A stretch of 35,393 nucleotides of DNA, taken from positions 1 to 35,393 of the IMG/VR virus record IMGVR_UViG_3300040751_001829; one strand, given 5' to 3'. The translations under genes and the position numbers were made by a program. Under the pieces are notes generated by a model. That model did not search any database. It was not told the DNA's origin and saw nothing but the letters and a program-made list of their open reading frames with translations. Origin of the DNA: a virus. Positions 22,501 through 31,970 of the stretch are shown here, piece by piece (within the stretch, counting starts at the first letter, position 1; each line of letters opens with the position of its first letter).

Positions 22501-25500
22501 AAGTATAACCAAGATCAATTAATTCATGCTCTAAGGAGTCTCTATACATTCTAAACTGTTGTACATCTAAATCACCACCAAGTTGAGGTGTTTGATCAAA
22601 TACTATATGTAAATTTCCTCTATGGAAGTTTATAAATCCATTTTGTAGTACACCATCTACATCAGGAACTTCAAATGCTATCTTATCGTTAAGGTTATCT
22701 CCAACTTTAAGAACCATTGTTCTCTGGGAATCCTCTTCGGATACAAGATAAATTCTAGCACTGTCTTCATTAATTCCGCTAGCAGTAAAAGATGTTCCAT
22801 CAAATGCAAGCCCCTTATATCTGCCTTCTGTGAGCATAAGAGTATTATTAATTTTAGTATTGTGGTTTTCATCTATCCAAGCCTCTCTTTTACCGTTCCA
22901 AGCCGATAAAGAGTTTGGTTGTTCTGGACCATAGGTATGAAATGTACCTCTGGTAATACTAAATGTTAAATCTGCATAGGGAGAAGCTGAAGAATCATCA
23001 CTACTTATTTCATGTGCTTTTACAGTTCCATTAGTACCAGTTTTCTGAAATACTGCAGCATACGGGTTTCTAATAGGGCTTGTTGGAGCATTATAGAGTT
23101 TCATTAGCCCTTGATCAAAGGCAGTAGTTCTGAGAGTATCATTTACATTTGCTATCCAAGCATCATATGATGTTATTGCACCAATATGACCATTAGTCAT
23201 ATTATTAATTGCATTAGAAAGTAAAGTGGAATTTGACTCTGATCCGTGTGTATCAAATGTAGTAGAAGAAAGTTTTGTGCCGACAGTATCAAATGTAGTA
23301 AGATTTAATCCCCTACCGTGACCATGGTATCCTTTTAATAAAATAGGATTTTGATTAAACTCAAAGTACTCTGTTTCATTATCAATATAAAGATATGCTG
23401 GAGAATTATTATTTAATCCGGTTCCTCTCATTTCTATATATGCAGAACTTTGAGGTAAGCCACTTAAGTCAACTTCTTTTATAAGCTGATATGAATTATC
23501 TGGGTCTTTCCAATATAATGTTTTTGATCTATCATTATAAAATAGTCTACCGGTATTCATTATTTGATCAACACCAATATTACTATCAAAAACATAATAA
23601 CCAGGTGAATCAACGCCAAATTCATCTTTTTCTCTATCCGAAACAAAGGTATAAATTAAATCATTTTTTAAATCAAATATATTCTTATCATTATCTTCGG
23701 TTGTAAATAAAATATTTGTTATAATAGCATCAGTCTGCTTTTGCGTACCAAATCCATAAGATGTTTCTGCATTTAGAAACGGCTCTAAAAATGTACTGCC
23801 CGCTGCTATTTCTTCTTCTATATTTAATAAAATTCCAGTTTTTAATTCTGGATTTTCTATATTTGTAGAACCAAATTGATTTGTTGCAACATATATTATA
23901 TTATTATCTTTAAATCCCCATACAGTTGTCTGGCCAGCAGAAACCCAATCACTAGTAGATTGCCCATCAAATGTTGGTGTAACTGGTGCTGGTGCCATTC
24001 CTCTTGTTACCCAATCAAAATCAAAGTAATATTCATCTGATTGACCATAGTTATAAACTAAGCCCCATGAAGGAGGATTTACATTAATATGGTTAAGTTC
24101 TAAATAATCACCATGTTCTTGAAGAATTCCTTTTGGTCTCCTAAAAGCACTAATAGTATATTCTCTACCTCTTATGGTTAACTGTGCTATTACTAGAAAT
24201 ATTGGAAAATCTGTAGCTGTGGTAGAACTAAAGGTTGCTCTAACATTATATGAATTATATCTTTTAGGTGATATAAAACCAGCAAATGTTCTAGGTGCAA
24301 AATCACTATAAATGCTATTAGTGGTTTCGTCGTATCTTAATACTTGAGCATCTGAATCATTAAAAGGAAATGTAAAATCTTCAACAGGATCACTATCAAA
24401 TTCTCTTATATTATAGTGAGAAAAATTACTAAACTGATCATAGTATTTGTACTTACCTTGAGAATCCATAGACTCAAGTTGAGTATCAGGGATAAATTCT
24501 TTTTCTGCATTTAGCTGATCATCATCAAATATAAATCTACCAGTTTTAAGTGCATAATCTAAATAATATGCTTCAGATGCCGCTCCATAAGATAAAAATT
24601 GACCATTCTTTCCAGAAAGATTTAAAAGCAAATTATTCGAAGATAAAGATAAGTCTGAATCGGATCCGGGGGTTACTGAGTCTGCATAACCAAATAAATC
24701 TGGTTCTATTCTCCAAGCTTGAACATCACTATCATAATATATTTTTACATTACTATCTTTAGACCATTTTAGTCCGCCACTATCCAAAATATACTGATTA
24801 ACTTCAAGAGATTTTGCTATAACAGCGCCAGTTTCATCAATACTAAAGATAGCATTATTTTTATTAATATTATCTGTATATGCATTTAAATTGTTATATA
24901 GAGCCCAATAATTTCCTGTTTCACTATTATTAACATCTAAAAAATTATGTATAGATTGTAATGAAGTAAGTGCTACACTATTGTCTCTATCAGTTGGCTC
25001 GTCATAATCTAAGTCTAATGTATTACCATTAAGTGCTGATCCAACACCATATATTTTCTGCCCATTAATTTCTAAGTCAGTGATAAGTGTGTTAGCTGCT
25101 AAAGTATTTGTAGTAATATGTTCAAATTGTGCAGAATCACCCTCTATAAGATTAACATATGCTAAATGTCTAATATGAGCCGAATCAACTCTCATTCCGT
25201 TAATATATGCAGAATCTATAGTAAGACTGCTTGTTGGCGCGCCAAAATCAGATTCAAATTCGTCTACTGGTAACACATCTAAAAATACTTGTGCAGGATT
25301 TCCATTTGCATATATGGTAAATATAATATCAGCTGATGTACTTTCTATCCATTGGCCATTCTTTAAAGCGCTTTCGGACTGAGCAACTGCAGTACTTAAT
25401 CTAAAATCTAATACTCTATTCCCTTGAGGATCAAGAATTGTATTTTCATCAAGATATAGTCTAACTGGGACATTAGATGTATATAATTTTTTATCTGGCG

Positions 25501-25738
25501 GATTTGTGCCAGTTTCTATAGCTGATGAATTGGGAAAAAAACTATAGCCAGGTAAGGTTTCATCAGTAAAGAACCAACCACGTATATAATCTGGATTAGG
25601 TGGTGTTTCTAAATCTACAGAAAACTCAATCCAAACAGTATCATAGTCGATTGTTCTAGCAATTATGCCAGGTGAACTAGAAGGATCTATTGTCCCACTT
25701 TGCCCTTTGTTCGTGATATAGGAAACTAAATCATACAT
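19511..25738 (-). CDS. Long tail fibre with C-terminal S74 chaperone
   Basis: The 2075-residue product is the largest gene in the window. The start (MYDLVSYITNKGQSGTI, then a 130-residue beta domain) probably attaches to the virion. The long middle is a repetitive beta-structured shaft of Thr, Asn, Ser and Gly. Near residues 1735-1900 it contains several LTDVDTTG/LSDVDIS repeats linked to VWDGTNF-type segments. The end holds an intramolecular chaperone of the peptidase S74 type: SDKRLKTNIS near residue 1985, then AGVLAQEVEEVLPEV, and a closing coiled coil. S74 domains trimerise the fibre and cut themselves off. It lies between portal and prohead core genes, an unusual site. The role in host recognition is inferred from domain content. 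Confidence 0.9.
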   Translation of the reverse strand: MYDLVSYITNKGQSGTIDPSSSPGIIARTIDYDTVWIEFSVDLETPPNPDYIRGWFFTDETLPGYSFFPNSSAIETGTNPPDKKLYTSNVPVRLYLDENTILDPQGNRVLDFRLSTAVAQSESALKNGQWIESTSADIIFTIYANGNPAQVFLDVLPVDEFESDFGAPTSSLTIDSAYINGMRVDSAHIRHLAYVNLIEGDSAQFEHITTNTLAANTLITDLEINGQKIYGVGSALNGNTLDLDYDEPTDRDNSVALTSLQSIHNFLDVNNSETGNYWALYNNLNAYTDNINKNNAIFSIDETGAVIAKSLEVNQYILDSGGLKWSKDSNVKIYYDSDVQAWRIEPDLFGYADSVTPGSDSDLSLSSNNLLLNLSGKNGQFLSYGAASEAYYLDYALKTGRFIFDDDQLNAEKEFIPDTQLESMDSQGKYKYYDQFSNFSHYNIREFDSDPVEDFTFPFNDSDAQVLRYDETTNSIYSDFAPRTFAGFISPKRYNSYNVRATFSSTTATDFPIFLVIAQLTIRGREYTISAFRRPKGILQEHGDYLELNHINVNPPSWGLVYNYGQSDEYYFDFDWVTRGMAPAPVTPTFDGQSTSDWVSAGQTTVWGFKDNNIIYVATNQFGSTNIENPELKTGILLNIEEEIAAGSTFLEPFLNAETSYGFGTQKQTDAIITNILFTTEDNDKNIFDLKNDLIYTFVSDREKDEFGVDSPGYYVFDSNIGVDQIMNTGRLFYNDRSKTLYWKDPDNSYQLIKEVDLSGLPQSSAYIEMRGTGLNNNSPAYLYIDNETEYFEFNQNPILLKGYHGHGRGLNLTTFDTVGTKLSSTTFDTHGSESNSTLLSNAINNMTNGHIGAITSYDAWIANVNDTLRTTAFDQGLMKLYNAPTSPIRNPYAAVFQKTGTNGTVKAHEISSDDSSASPYADLTFSITRGTFHTYGPEQPNSLSAWNGKREAWIDENHNTKINNTLMLTEGRYKGLAFDGTSFTASGINEDSARIYLVSEEDSQRTMVLKVGDNLNDKIAFEVPDVDGVLQNGFINFHRGNLHIVFDQTPQLGGDLDVQQFRMYRDSLEHELIDLGYTLGKGSNSIATASRQSIFNFLDRNNNETDNFFGIFSNKNPIIEATTKDDAVFSVEEDGTVNMNLESNGAFNFNHPGGTPVTEIGEGTGRQVGLTTDDVPEGPSGLNLYFDSARMFIALKHENTNSNTVYDAAGGGIGNINVNQATKTLEFEGITNTDGLPEGATNLYFTDERAQDAVGNIMSGDDDILVTYTDNGGAAGTIEITSTLTQGSVFGLQTKYELEGGGTASNNGQIKLNIDSNGISRTETITVTGLNGINIDGSGTNSLVVDAGSLVKTYSVSSGDVTGGSKLILTETDVDNNTVDDQVSFLGADGISVSQASDEITISGIDLQAVSTITANQTGGNSFITLNDSSPVAGLTTTNLGVTGANGIEISVDSNGAGNATLDISAAALQITSTLQANASAAGVDTRITFTETDAAANSTEQFIEFVGTGGITVSSIAPAGVHDGIITISADSMHHPNTTYIAEFADPPGVTENEVDFKLIHQGPDSGEDTTLKIISNNGILVAESNGELHIGSIVQIEQINNETIDFETNADAGISFGSTTQFTVNSSTSETNHGSTGSGTAVTTSNSGQTVIQNINLDKFGHVQSVTNGTVAGQYLMSATVSNEAVIRLDTQANGQSGSAEDVIIEGSGQTTVTADAGGTKITISTPSVVGAFNNLTDVDTTGTSNSDEGHDAENGTTYHIGHVPMWDGTNFTTRKINFNAHDITDVDISGQASEEVLAWVGPNYPTAGGANAWRNTALSDLLDIPSSIDDLSDVDISTTAPTNDQALVWDGTNFVPGDVAADVAMNDLTDVSTAGISDGQAIIYQASTSSFIAGDAGEVYTAGTNISIDANNEISATDTTYSAGQGIGLSGTSFSVAAGSGLTQEANGLAMSGAYTGNFTLTGDFTATGDITAFGTSDKRLKTNISVIDNALDKINKISGYTFNWNELAEDKDQTLREAGVLAQEVEEVLPEVTTTREDGYKAVRYEKLVPLLIEAIKELSEKVERLEREK

Positions 25739-25753
25739 TATTTAAACTTCGAG

Positions 25754-27271
25754 CTATTCGTTATCAGATTCAATATTATCTATCTCATCCGCTTTTTCTT
25801 TATTTTCGTCATCTACATCTTGTTCCATGTTTTTCATATCTTCTTCAGAAAACTTTAGAACATTTCTCATAACCCAATCTTTAGTGTAGTATTCTCCAAC
25901 ATACTGTTGCATCATATCAAGAGTTTGAATACGCTCTTTTAATATTTCACTTTCCTTAGATTCAGCAAAATAATTATCCCTAGCATAATCAATCTTAAAA
26001 TGCATTTTATGATTATCCCAGTCTGAATCGGTAATAATCTTTTTTAAGATAAGCTGTTTCTTTAGAATATTTAAAAATAGATGACTAAATTTTTTACGGA
26101 GTCTATCAATAAACTTTTGAAACTTAACTTCATCTCTGGAAATTTCATTTGATCTACCAAGAGAAAATTGTGCTTCTTGTTCTAATCTACTAATAGGAAC
26201 ATTTAGTGCACGATAAACACGTTTTTGGAAATAAACAATATCATCTATCTGTCCAAGATTTTCTCCTCCTGGTAGAGTAGAGATTTCAGTACCTCTACCA
26301 CCTTCTCTACGAGGTAACCAAAAATCTTCCAACATAGACATATGTTTACGATCATCTCTTAACTCTCCGTTCTGAGCGTCATATACTAATTTATTACGAT
26401 ACTTTGTCATAATATTTTTCATGTATTCTTCGGCTTTACCTTTTGGTAAATTACCTACATCAATATAAAAAATTCTACGTTCTGGTGCTCTAGCAAGTCT
26501 ATAGATAACAAGCGAGTCTTCCATCATTCTTAATTGGTTAATTGGTTTAATTGATTTATGTAAATGAGATACTACTTTTTTTCGAGTTTCATCAAGTAAA
26601 CCGGATGTAACATAACTAATTGAATCAAGAGTAAACTTAACCGCATCTTTTTGTTGTCCTGGTTTTTCTTGATACACATAGTATTCGTTTACACTATCTA
26701 TAATGTCAGCATTAGTAAGAGGATCTTTTTTCTTCTTTACCTCTTTCATTTTACGGATCTTCATAGCATCAATAAAACGAATATCTTGAATACCAGCTTT
26801 TTCGTTCTTTTCGTCAACTACCAGATGATGATATATTCTACCATCAACATACCATCTTCTGAATATATCGTGCCCGTTTTCTTCAAAGTTTAACATACCT
26901 AAAATATTAGTAAATTCTTCTTGTACTTGTTTTTTAATATTTTCTGGAAAATCAACATCCTCAAGTGTCAAACTAATAGGATCAGTATCATCACTTCCTA
27001 CAATAGCTTCATTAACAATATCTTCGATAGCATTGTCAACTTCGGGATGTAGTGATACACCACGATATTTTCTTATCATCTGATAGTTATCTTTTGCAGC
27101 ACTCCCATCAATATCTAAGTATTGGCCAAAGTGACTACCAGATGCAGTAATGTAACCAGCACCATCATCATCAGCTTTTGGTACAACCGATTTAATCTTC
27201 TGCTGGGCTTTTTCAGATGAATTGGCTCTTTTGATTTCAAATCCAAAGAGTTTAAGTGAATTATCTGCCAT
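25754..27271 (-). CDS. 20: Portal vertex protein gp20
   Basis: The 505-residue product matches T4 gp20 (524) in HPEVDNAIEDIVNEAIVG near the start, FRRWYVDGRIYHHLVVDEKN near 160, the RRIFYIDVGNLPKGKAEEYM segment near 275, and the FDRLRKKFSHLF-like end (FIDRLRKKFSHLFLNILKKQ). Twelve copies form the DNA entry ring of the prohead. An acidic tail closes it. An AAGGAT ribosome site precedes ATG 27271, just after a terminator. Confidence 0.95.
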   Translation of the reverse strand: MADNSLKLFGFEIKRANSSEKAQQKIKSVVPKADDDGAGYITASGSHFGQYLDIDGSAAKDNYQMIRKYRGVSLHPEVDNAIEDIVNEAIVGSDDTDPISLTLEDVDFPENIKKQVQEEFTNILGMLNFEENGHDIFRRWYVDGRIYHHLVVDEKNEKAGIQDIRFIDAMKIRKMKEVKKKKDPLTNADIIDSVNEYYVYQEKPGQQKDAVKFTLDSISYVTSGLLDETRKKVVSHLHKSIKPINQLRMMEDSLVIYRLARAPERRIFYIDVGNLPKGKAEEYMKNIMTKYRNKLVYDAQNGELRDDRKHMSMLEDFWLPRREGGRGTEISTLPGGENLGQIDDIVYFQKRVYRALNVPISRLEQEAQFSLGRSNEISRDEVKFQKFIDRLRKKFSHLFLNILKKQLILKKIITDSDWDNHKMHFKIDYARDNYFAESKESEILKERIQTLDMMQQYVGEYYTKDWVMRNVLKFSEEDMKNMEQDVDDENKEKADEIDNIESDNE

Positions 27272-27284
27272 AACTATCCTTTAA

Positions 27285-27318
27285 CTATATAAAGGTTAGG
27301 GGAATAGCTCCCCTAACC
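27285..27318 (-). terminator. Hairpin terminator between tube and portal genes
   Basis: GGTTAGGGGA and TCCCCTAACC are perfect 10-base arms (27318-27309 and 27303-27294) around a 5-base loop. On the minus strand TTTATATAG follows. The T-run is short, so partial termination or mRNA end protection is likely. Confidence 0.7.
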
Positions 27319-27338
27319 AAATTATATTTATTCAACTT

Positions 27339-27881
27339 TTAAGAAGTTACAAATCCATCAGGAGCGATTGACTCCCAATATTGAATCTGAAATTCTACGC
27401 CGAACTCTTCAATTGTATCTACATTTTCATATGATACATCAATTGCACTAATAGCAGTCGGGAAGATACCTCTAAATTTATATTCATAGAGAACAGAACC
27501 ATCTTTATCTAACTGCTGAACAGCTGCATCAACTTGGTAATCAGCTGGATTAGTGATACCAGTGTTTGCTTGGTGTTGGTTAATACCATTCATCCACTGT
27601 TCCATTGATTTTCTAATTTTAAAATCAGTATCATTGATAACAGTAACTGCCCAAGGTTCGAAAGTTCTATCCCCAGCCATTTGCAACTGACGCCCTCTAT
27701 ATGCTACAGGAATAGTTCCCATAACAGAAGCCGGCATTTGTGCTGCTTTGATCATGAATGATGCGAGTTCAACATCCCCAGCCACATAAGCAGGGAAACT
27801 TAATATTACTTGGAAGAGGTTAGGACGTGCCCCACCACCTCTAAGTTTTGATTTAAAATCATTTACGCCTAAAATTGCCAT
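27339..27881 (-). CDS. 19: Tail tube protein gp19
   Basis: The 180-residue product follows the sheath gene and has the T4 gp19 pattern: FKSKLRGGGARPNLFQVILS at the start, AAQMPASVMGTIPVAYRGRQ in the first third, FEPWAVTVINDTDFKIRKSM, and the end YENVDTIEEFGVEFQIQYWE. It forms the inner tube of the contractile tail. It is slightly longer than in T4 (163). It is followed by a terminator, so strong tube and sheath expression may be separated from portal expression. Confidence 0.94.
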   Translation of the reverse strand: MAILGVNDFKSKLRGGGARPNLFQVILSFPAYVAGDVELASFMIKAAQMPASVMGTIPVAYRGRQLQMAGDRTFEPWAVTVINDTDFKIRKSMEQWMNGINQHQANTGITNPADYQVDAAVQQLDKDGSVLYEYKFRGIFPTAISAIDVSYENVDTIEEFGVEFQIQYWESIAPDGFVTS

Positions 27882-27896
27882 TTTTATGTACCCCTA

Positions 27897-29912
27897 TTAT
27901 ACTGCGCCGACGACTTCTTCAAAAGAAACGCCAGATCGAACAGCTACAAAATTAAGAGTAATGAAGTTGATTGATCTTGCGGGCTTAATGAAGATATTTG
28001 CTATAAATTGATTAGTATCAATTATTTCTGCGGTGTTATTAGTTTCATCGCATACTAGTTTAAAGTCAGTAATACCTCTTCTGCCCTGAACATTTCTAAG
28101 GACTGGTTCTACAATATTTACGAACTCAGCTCTTGTAAACTCATCATTGAATTCAAAGAGAATATTTTGAGCAGCTGAAGATATTGCTTTTTCAAGAGTA
28201 AGAAACAATCTACGAACATTAATTCTATCAAATGCTGAAGGTCTTGATAAGTGGGTTTTATCACCAAATAGTGTGACTCCCTGACCTGGTAGATTAGCAA
28301 TTGGATTGTATCCAGCTTTATATAGTTCGTCTCTATCCGACTTATCAGGATTAAACGCTAGAGATGCCACACCAAAGTATGAACCTCTTCTTGTACCTGC
28401 AGGAGAAAACCACGGTGCTGTTTCATTATCTGAAGCAGCCATAATACCAGCTGTTGAAGATGCAGCAGGAATAAACACATAGTTATCATTAAACTTATCA
28501 TACACTTTAAGATAGTTAGCATCTGCAAATAGATATGAACTACGTGTAAATGTATTACTTGTTTGAGCTGCAATAATAGATGCCCGTGGTGTGGCATTGC
28601 CGACTACTGCCGCTCTATTTGGTGAGGCAACAACCACACAATCTTTTCTAGTATTTTCAGCAATGATTACCATATTATTAACTACAGTTTGCTGATCACT
28701 AGCAGATCCCATACCCGGAGCAATTAAGAAATCAACCGCAGTTCCATTTGGATCATTTACAGTAGCAAAACCTGTTGCATATTCTGTAGCTGTAAGACTA
28801 CCAGAATTAGAACCATTTACAAGACTAACAGTGTGAGTTAAGACACCAGATCCGGCATAGTTTTTACCGTTTGCTGTTGCGGTACCTGCATTAGATCCAA
28901 ATGCCGCTGGCATTGCTGCTATCCAAATATAATTTGAACTTCTAGCAACTACATCAGGAGCATAGTTTCCTGTGCCTTGTGTTGTCTTTGCATTTGAAGC
29001 AAGTGACAAATATGAGAAAGTTTCAAGAACTCTGTTAGGAACTCCACTAAACTCTCCATCTTCATCAATAACCGCTACGTGAACTTCATCATTTGAAGCA
29101 CCACGATCTGAAGCAAAGCCTGATGTGCCAGGTGCACCATCAAATAATGAAGCATAAGCCCAGTTAGTAAAGTCTGAATCATTAGCGCCACACATAGAAA
29201 CTTTTAACGAGTTTCCTAGTTCACCTGGCCACTTAGCAATAGTAATATGATTATTAGCTGCATGACCTGCTTTATCAGTATCCCATCCATCAGCATTTTG
29301 TACTACTGGTAAAGTTTCTGGTGTATTTGTGGCATCATATGCGTTAACAGCAACTGTTTCTCTTCCACCACCAGTAATAGTAAATACTGGAGCTGTGTCA
29401 TATCTATAAGTTCCACCGGAACCATCAGAGTCTGCTACAGTAATTCCATCAATTTCATCATTAACTGCATCATAGTTTAAAGTAATTGCAGGAGTTACGC
29501 CCGAATCTGGTGCAGAAATTGTAACTGTTGGTTCTGAAGTATATCCACCATTAGCTGCTACGGCAACTGCTGTGACGATACCGTCGCCATTAAGAGTTGC
29601 GGTAAGTACTGCTGGTATTTGTGCACCACCAGTAGCTGTTGAAGTTGTAATTGCTCTAACGACATAAAGATCGTCTGAATATTGTAAGTAACTTGAAGCA
29701 CTAAGGAAATCTATTGCTCTATCTGCATCAGGATTTCCAAATTTGTTTGCAAGAGTTGCTTCGTTGTTAACGAGTACCGGCTCATTTACAGGACCCCAGC
29801 GAAAGTCTCCTACAAATGCACCAGTCGATGTTGGTACATTCGGGACTCCGTTAGTAAGGTCTACTTCACGAGTAATAATTGCCGGAGACTCTGATGCTGT
29901 ATATAAAGCCAT
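27897..29912 (-). CDS. 18: Tail sheath protein gp18
   Basis: The 671-residue product starts ASESPAIITREVDLTNGVPN, typical of T4-like sheaths, continues with GAFVGDFRWGPVNEPVLV, and ends in a conserved C-terminal domain (FGDKTHLSRPSAFDRINVRR, LFLTLEKAISSAAQNILFEF). T4 gp18 has 659 residues. It forms the contractile outer tail. A late promoter box at 29981-29988 and a GGAAAGAG ribosome site precede it, and gene 19 follows 15 bases later. Confidence 0.96.
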   Translation of the reverse strand: MALYTASESPAIITREVDLTNGVPNVPTSTGAFVGDFRWGPVNEPVLVNNEATLANKFGNPDADRAIDFLSASSYLQYSDDLYVVRAITTSTATGGAQIPAVLTATLNGDGIVTAVAVAANGGYTSEPTVTISAPDSGVTPAITLNYDAVNDEIDGITVADSDGSGGTYRYDTAPVFTITGGGRETVAVNAYDATNTPETLPVVQNADGWDTDKAGHAANNHITIAKWPGELGNSLKVSMCGANDSDFTNWAYASLFDGAPGTSGFASDRGASNDEVHVAVIDEDGEFSGVPNRVLETFSYLSLASNAKTTQGTGNYAPDVVARSSNYIWIAAMPAAFGSNAGTATANGKNYAGSGVLTHTVSLVNGSNSGSLTATEYATGFATVNDPNGTAVDFLIAPGMGSASDQQTVVNNMVIIAENTRKDCVVVASPNRAAVVGNATPRASIIAAQTSNTFTRSSYLFADANYLKVYDKFNDNYVFIPAASSTAGIMAASDNETAPWFSPAGTRRGSYFGVASLAFNPDKSDRDELYKAGYNPIANLPGQGVTLFGDKTHLSRPSAFDRINVRRLFLTLEKAISSAAQNILFEFNDEFTRAEFVNIVEPVLRNVQGRRGITDFKLVCDETNNTAEIIDTNQFIANIFIKPARSINFITLNFVAVRSGVSFEEVVGAV

Positions 29913-29980
29913 GTCTCTTTCCTTTTTCCATTTTGGTAAATTATAAGCTATTTCATAATACGGTTATGTTCAATTAATAG

Positions 29981-29988
29981 TATTTATA
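29981..29988 (-). promoter_or_regulatory. T4-type late promoter box TATAAATA
   Basis: An exact TATAAATA on the minus strand, 69 bases upstream of gene 18, just after the end of gene 17. It gives the sheath and tube genes a transcript of their own. Confidence 0.8.
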
Positions 29989-29999
29989 TAAAAAAGAGT

Positions 30000-31595
30000 T
30001 TAGAAGTTTTCGTGACTATATTCTACAGCCCATCCATCACGATCTGGATCATATTGTGGTTGCTGATCTAATCCATCATCTATAAACCCAAATGGAAGCA
30101 CATCATTTTCAATCTCTTGCATTCTTTCTTCAAACATAAGTTGTTTAATATTAATATCAGTTATTTCATTAAAGAATATGGTTCCACTAAAATAGCTAAA
30201 CATAATAAAATTCATTACTAAATCGTCATGATTCCCCTGAGATGCTTCATACGACTGACCTTTTGCTACAAAAGTTGATATTTCAAGTATTGTATCTTCA
30301 TCTACAATTTCTATTTTTTGATTTTCTAATAAATCTTTAAAAGAAGAACAACCAATACGTTTAACTTTTCTAGTCATAAGTAAACCAAGAGAATTTGCTT
30401 TTACTGTTGATTCGACAAACATATTTTCATATTCTAGTTCATGATATAATCCATTACAAACAACTTGGCCAGAATCATTTGACTCAATTACTACCATTGC
30501 CTGATTGTAGCTTTCCGCAAATTTATAAATAATATTTGGGTAGAGTAATGGAGAGATAGTATTGTTGCGATAGACAGCAACCTGTTTAAACGGATTAGCA
30601 GTCACATCGAGTAAATTAAAAGTCGAATAATCTTGACCTCTACCCTTCGCAACATCTACAGTCATTATATACTGATGACCTTTTATAGGCTTTTCATATA
30701 TTTTAACACCTTCTTTAGTAGTCTGAATAGGATCTCTACGTCTTAGAGATAATAGAGTTTCTGCACCAATAAGTGTATCTCCAGTTCCAAAGAACGTATT
30801 ACCAAATTCTTGGTCGAATTGTAATTGAGAAGTATTAGCAATAGTTTGTTTTGCCCATTCTTTATCTCTTCCTGGAACATCCCACCAATCTACTCTAAAT
30901 GATTTATATTCATTTACACCTTGAGTAGCACCTTCCCATATTTTATGGAATACATTACCAATACCATTTGCTGTGGAAGTAATAATAACCTTAGTATCTT
31001 TACCAGAAGATACAACTGGATATGTTGATGTATAAAATTCATTTGCTCTTTCCACAAAAGCAAACTCGTCAAGATATAGTAAGTTAACAGACATACCACG
31101 AATAGAAGAACCAGATGTAGCAGCTGCAACTATTCTTGAATTATTGCTAAATTCTATGGATCCTTTATTAAGTGCTTTACAACCTGGCTGTAAAAAGAAC
31201 GGTAAATTTTCAAGCATAAGAGTAATTCTACCTAGCATTTCTCTTGCAGTAGCACCTTTATTTGCCATTACGGCAATAGTTTTTTCTGGGTGAAATAAAG
31301 CAAACCAAAGTAAGTAAGCAACAGATGAGATAGATTTACCAGATTGTCTACAAGCTAAAACAATAGAAAATCTATGATCATTAAAATGCTTAAACATTTT
31401 TTCTTGATATGGATATAATGTAAAAGGGACCAAACCTTCATCAAGAGATATAATTTTACAGTATCTTTTTGCAAAATAACCAGAATCTTGAGAGCATTTC
31501 ATATACTCGGCTATTTCCTGTTGTGCCCATTGTTGTACAACACCATCACGTTTTACGTTTGGGTTACCTAAGTATGATTCATTTTGGTTCATCAT
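30000..31595 (-). CDS. 17: Terminase large subunit gp17
   Basis: The 531-residue packaging motor has an N-terminal ATPase (Walker A CRQSGKS at 82-88, Walker B LLYLDE with Asp176/Glu177, coupling TSTAN near 207) and a C-terminal RNase H-like nuclease (TVDVAKGRGQDYS with Asp314, VIESNDSG with Glu371, GNHDDLVM with Asp457/458). It cuts concatemers and pumps DNA through the gp20 portal. It is about 80 residues shorter than T4 gp17 (610). The start overlaps the end of gene 16 by 17 bases; Met1 or Met2 may be used. Confidence 0.97.
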   Translation of the reverse strand: MMNQNESYLGNPNVKRDGVVQQWAQQEIAEYMKCSQDSGYFAKRYCKIISLDEGLVPFTLYPYQEKMFKHFNDHRFSIVLACRQSGKSISSVAYLLWFALFHPEKTIAVMANKGATAREMLGRITLMLENLPFFLQPGCKALNKGSIEFSNNSRIVAAATSGSSIRGMSVNLLYLDEFAFVERANEFYTSTYPVVSSGKDTKVIITSTANGIGNVFHKIWEGATQGVNEYKSFRVDWWDVPGRDKEWAKQTIANTSQLQFDQEFGNTFFGTGDTLIGAETLLSLRRRDPIQTTKEGVKIYEKPIKGHQYIMTVDVAKGRGQDYSTFNLLDVTANPFKQVAVYRNNTISPLLYPNIIYKFAESYNQAMVVIESNDSGQVVCNGLYHELEYENMFVESTVKANSLGLLMTRKVKRIGCSSFKDLLENQKIEIVDEDTILEISTFVAKGQSYEASQGNHDDLVMNFIMFSYFSGTIFFNEITDINIKQLMFEERMQEIENDVLPFGFIDDGLDQQPQYDPDRDGWAVEYSHENF

Positions 31596-31956
31596 TTAAT
31601 CTATCAGTAATATCAATTACATTATCTTGTTCTTTATTCATATCTTGAAGCATACGTTGTAGTTCTACTGTAGAACCAACAAAAAGATTATTATTAGTTG
31701 TGCCATCAACAGGTTTGGGTATATCTTTTTTATTATAATCTTTTTTCTTTTTATGAAGATCCATAAGACGATCGTTAACGTCTGATATATTTTTTATCAT
31801 ACCAGAAACTACCTCAAATGCTCTTGGGTGTTCAAGCTGCTTAGCAACCTCCATCATCTCCTCAAGAGCGCCCTGACCTTTTTCAATTAAATCGTAGTAT
31901 GTTCTTCTTGAATATTCAAAATCATCATCTACATTTTCGTGTTTTTCATCACTCAT
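31579..31956 (-). CDS. 16: Terminase small subunit gp16
   Basis: The 125-residue product lies directly before and overlaps gene 17. It is charged and helical. The central region RTYYDLIEKGQGALEEMMEV...EHPRAFEVVSGMIKNISDVN fits the T4-type small terminase core, with a coiled coil that forms the ring which regulates gp17. It is shorter than T4 gp16 (164). A CGGAG ribosome site precedes ATG 31956. Confidence 0.88.
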   Translation of the reverse strand: MSDEKHENVDDDFEYSRRTYYDLIEKGQGALEEMMEVAKQLEHPRAFEVVSGMIKNISDVNDRLMDLHKKKKDYNKKDIPKPVDGTTNNNLFVGSTVELQRMLQDMNKEQDNVIDITDRLNDEPK

Positions 31957-31970
31957 AAATTTACTCCGAT

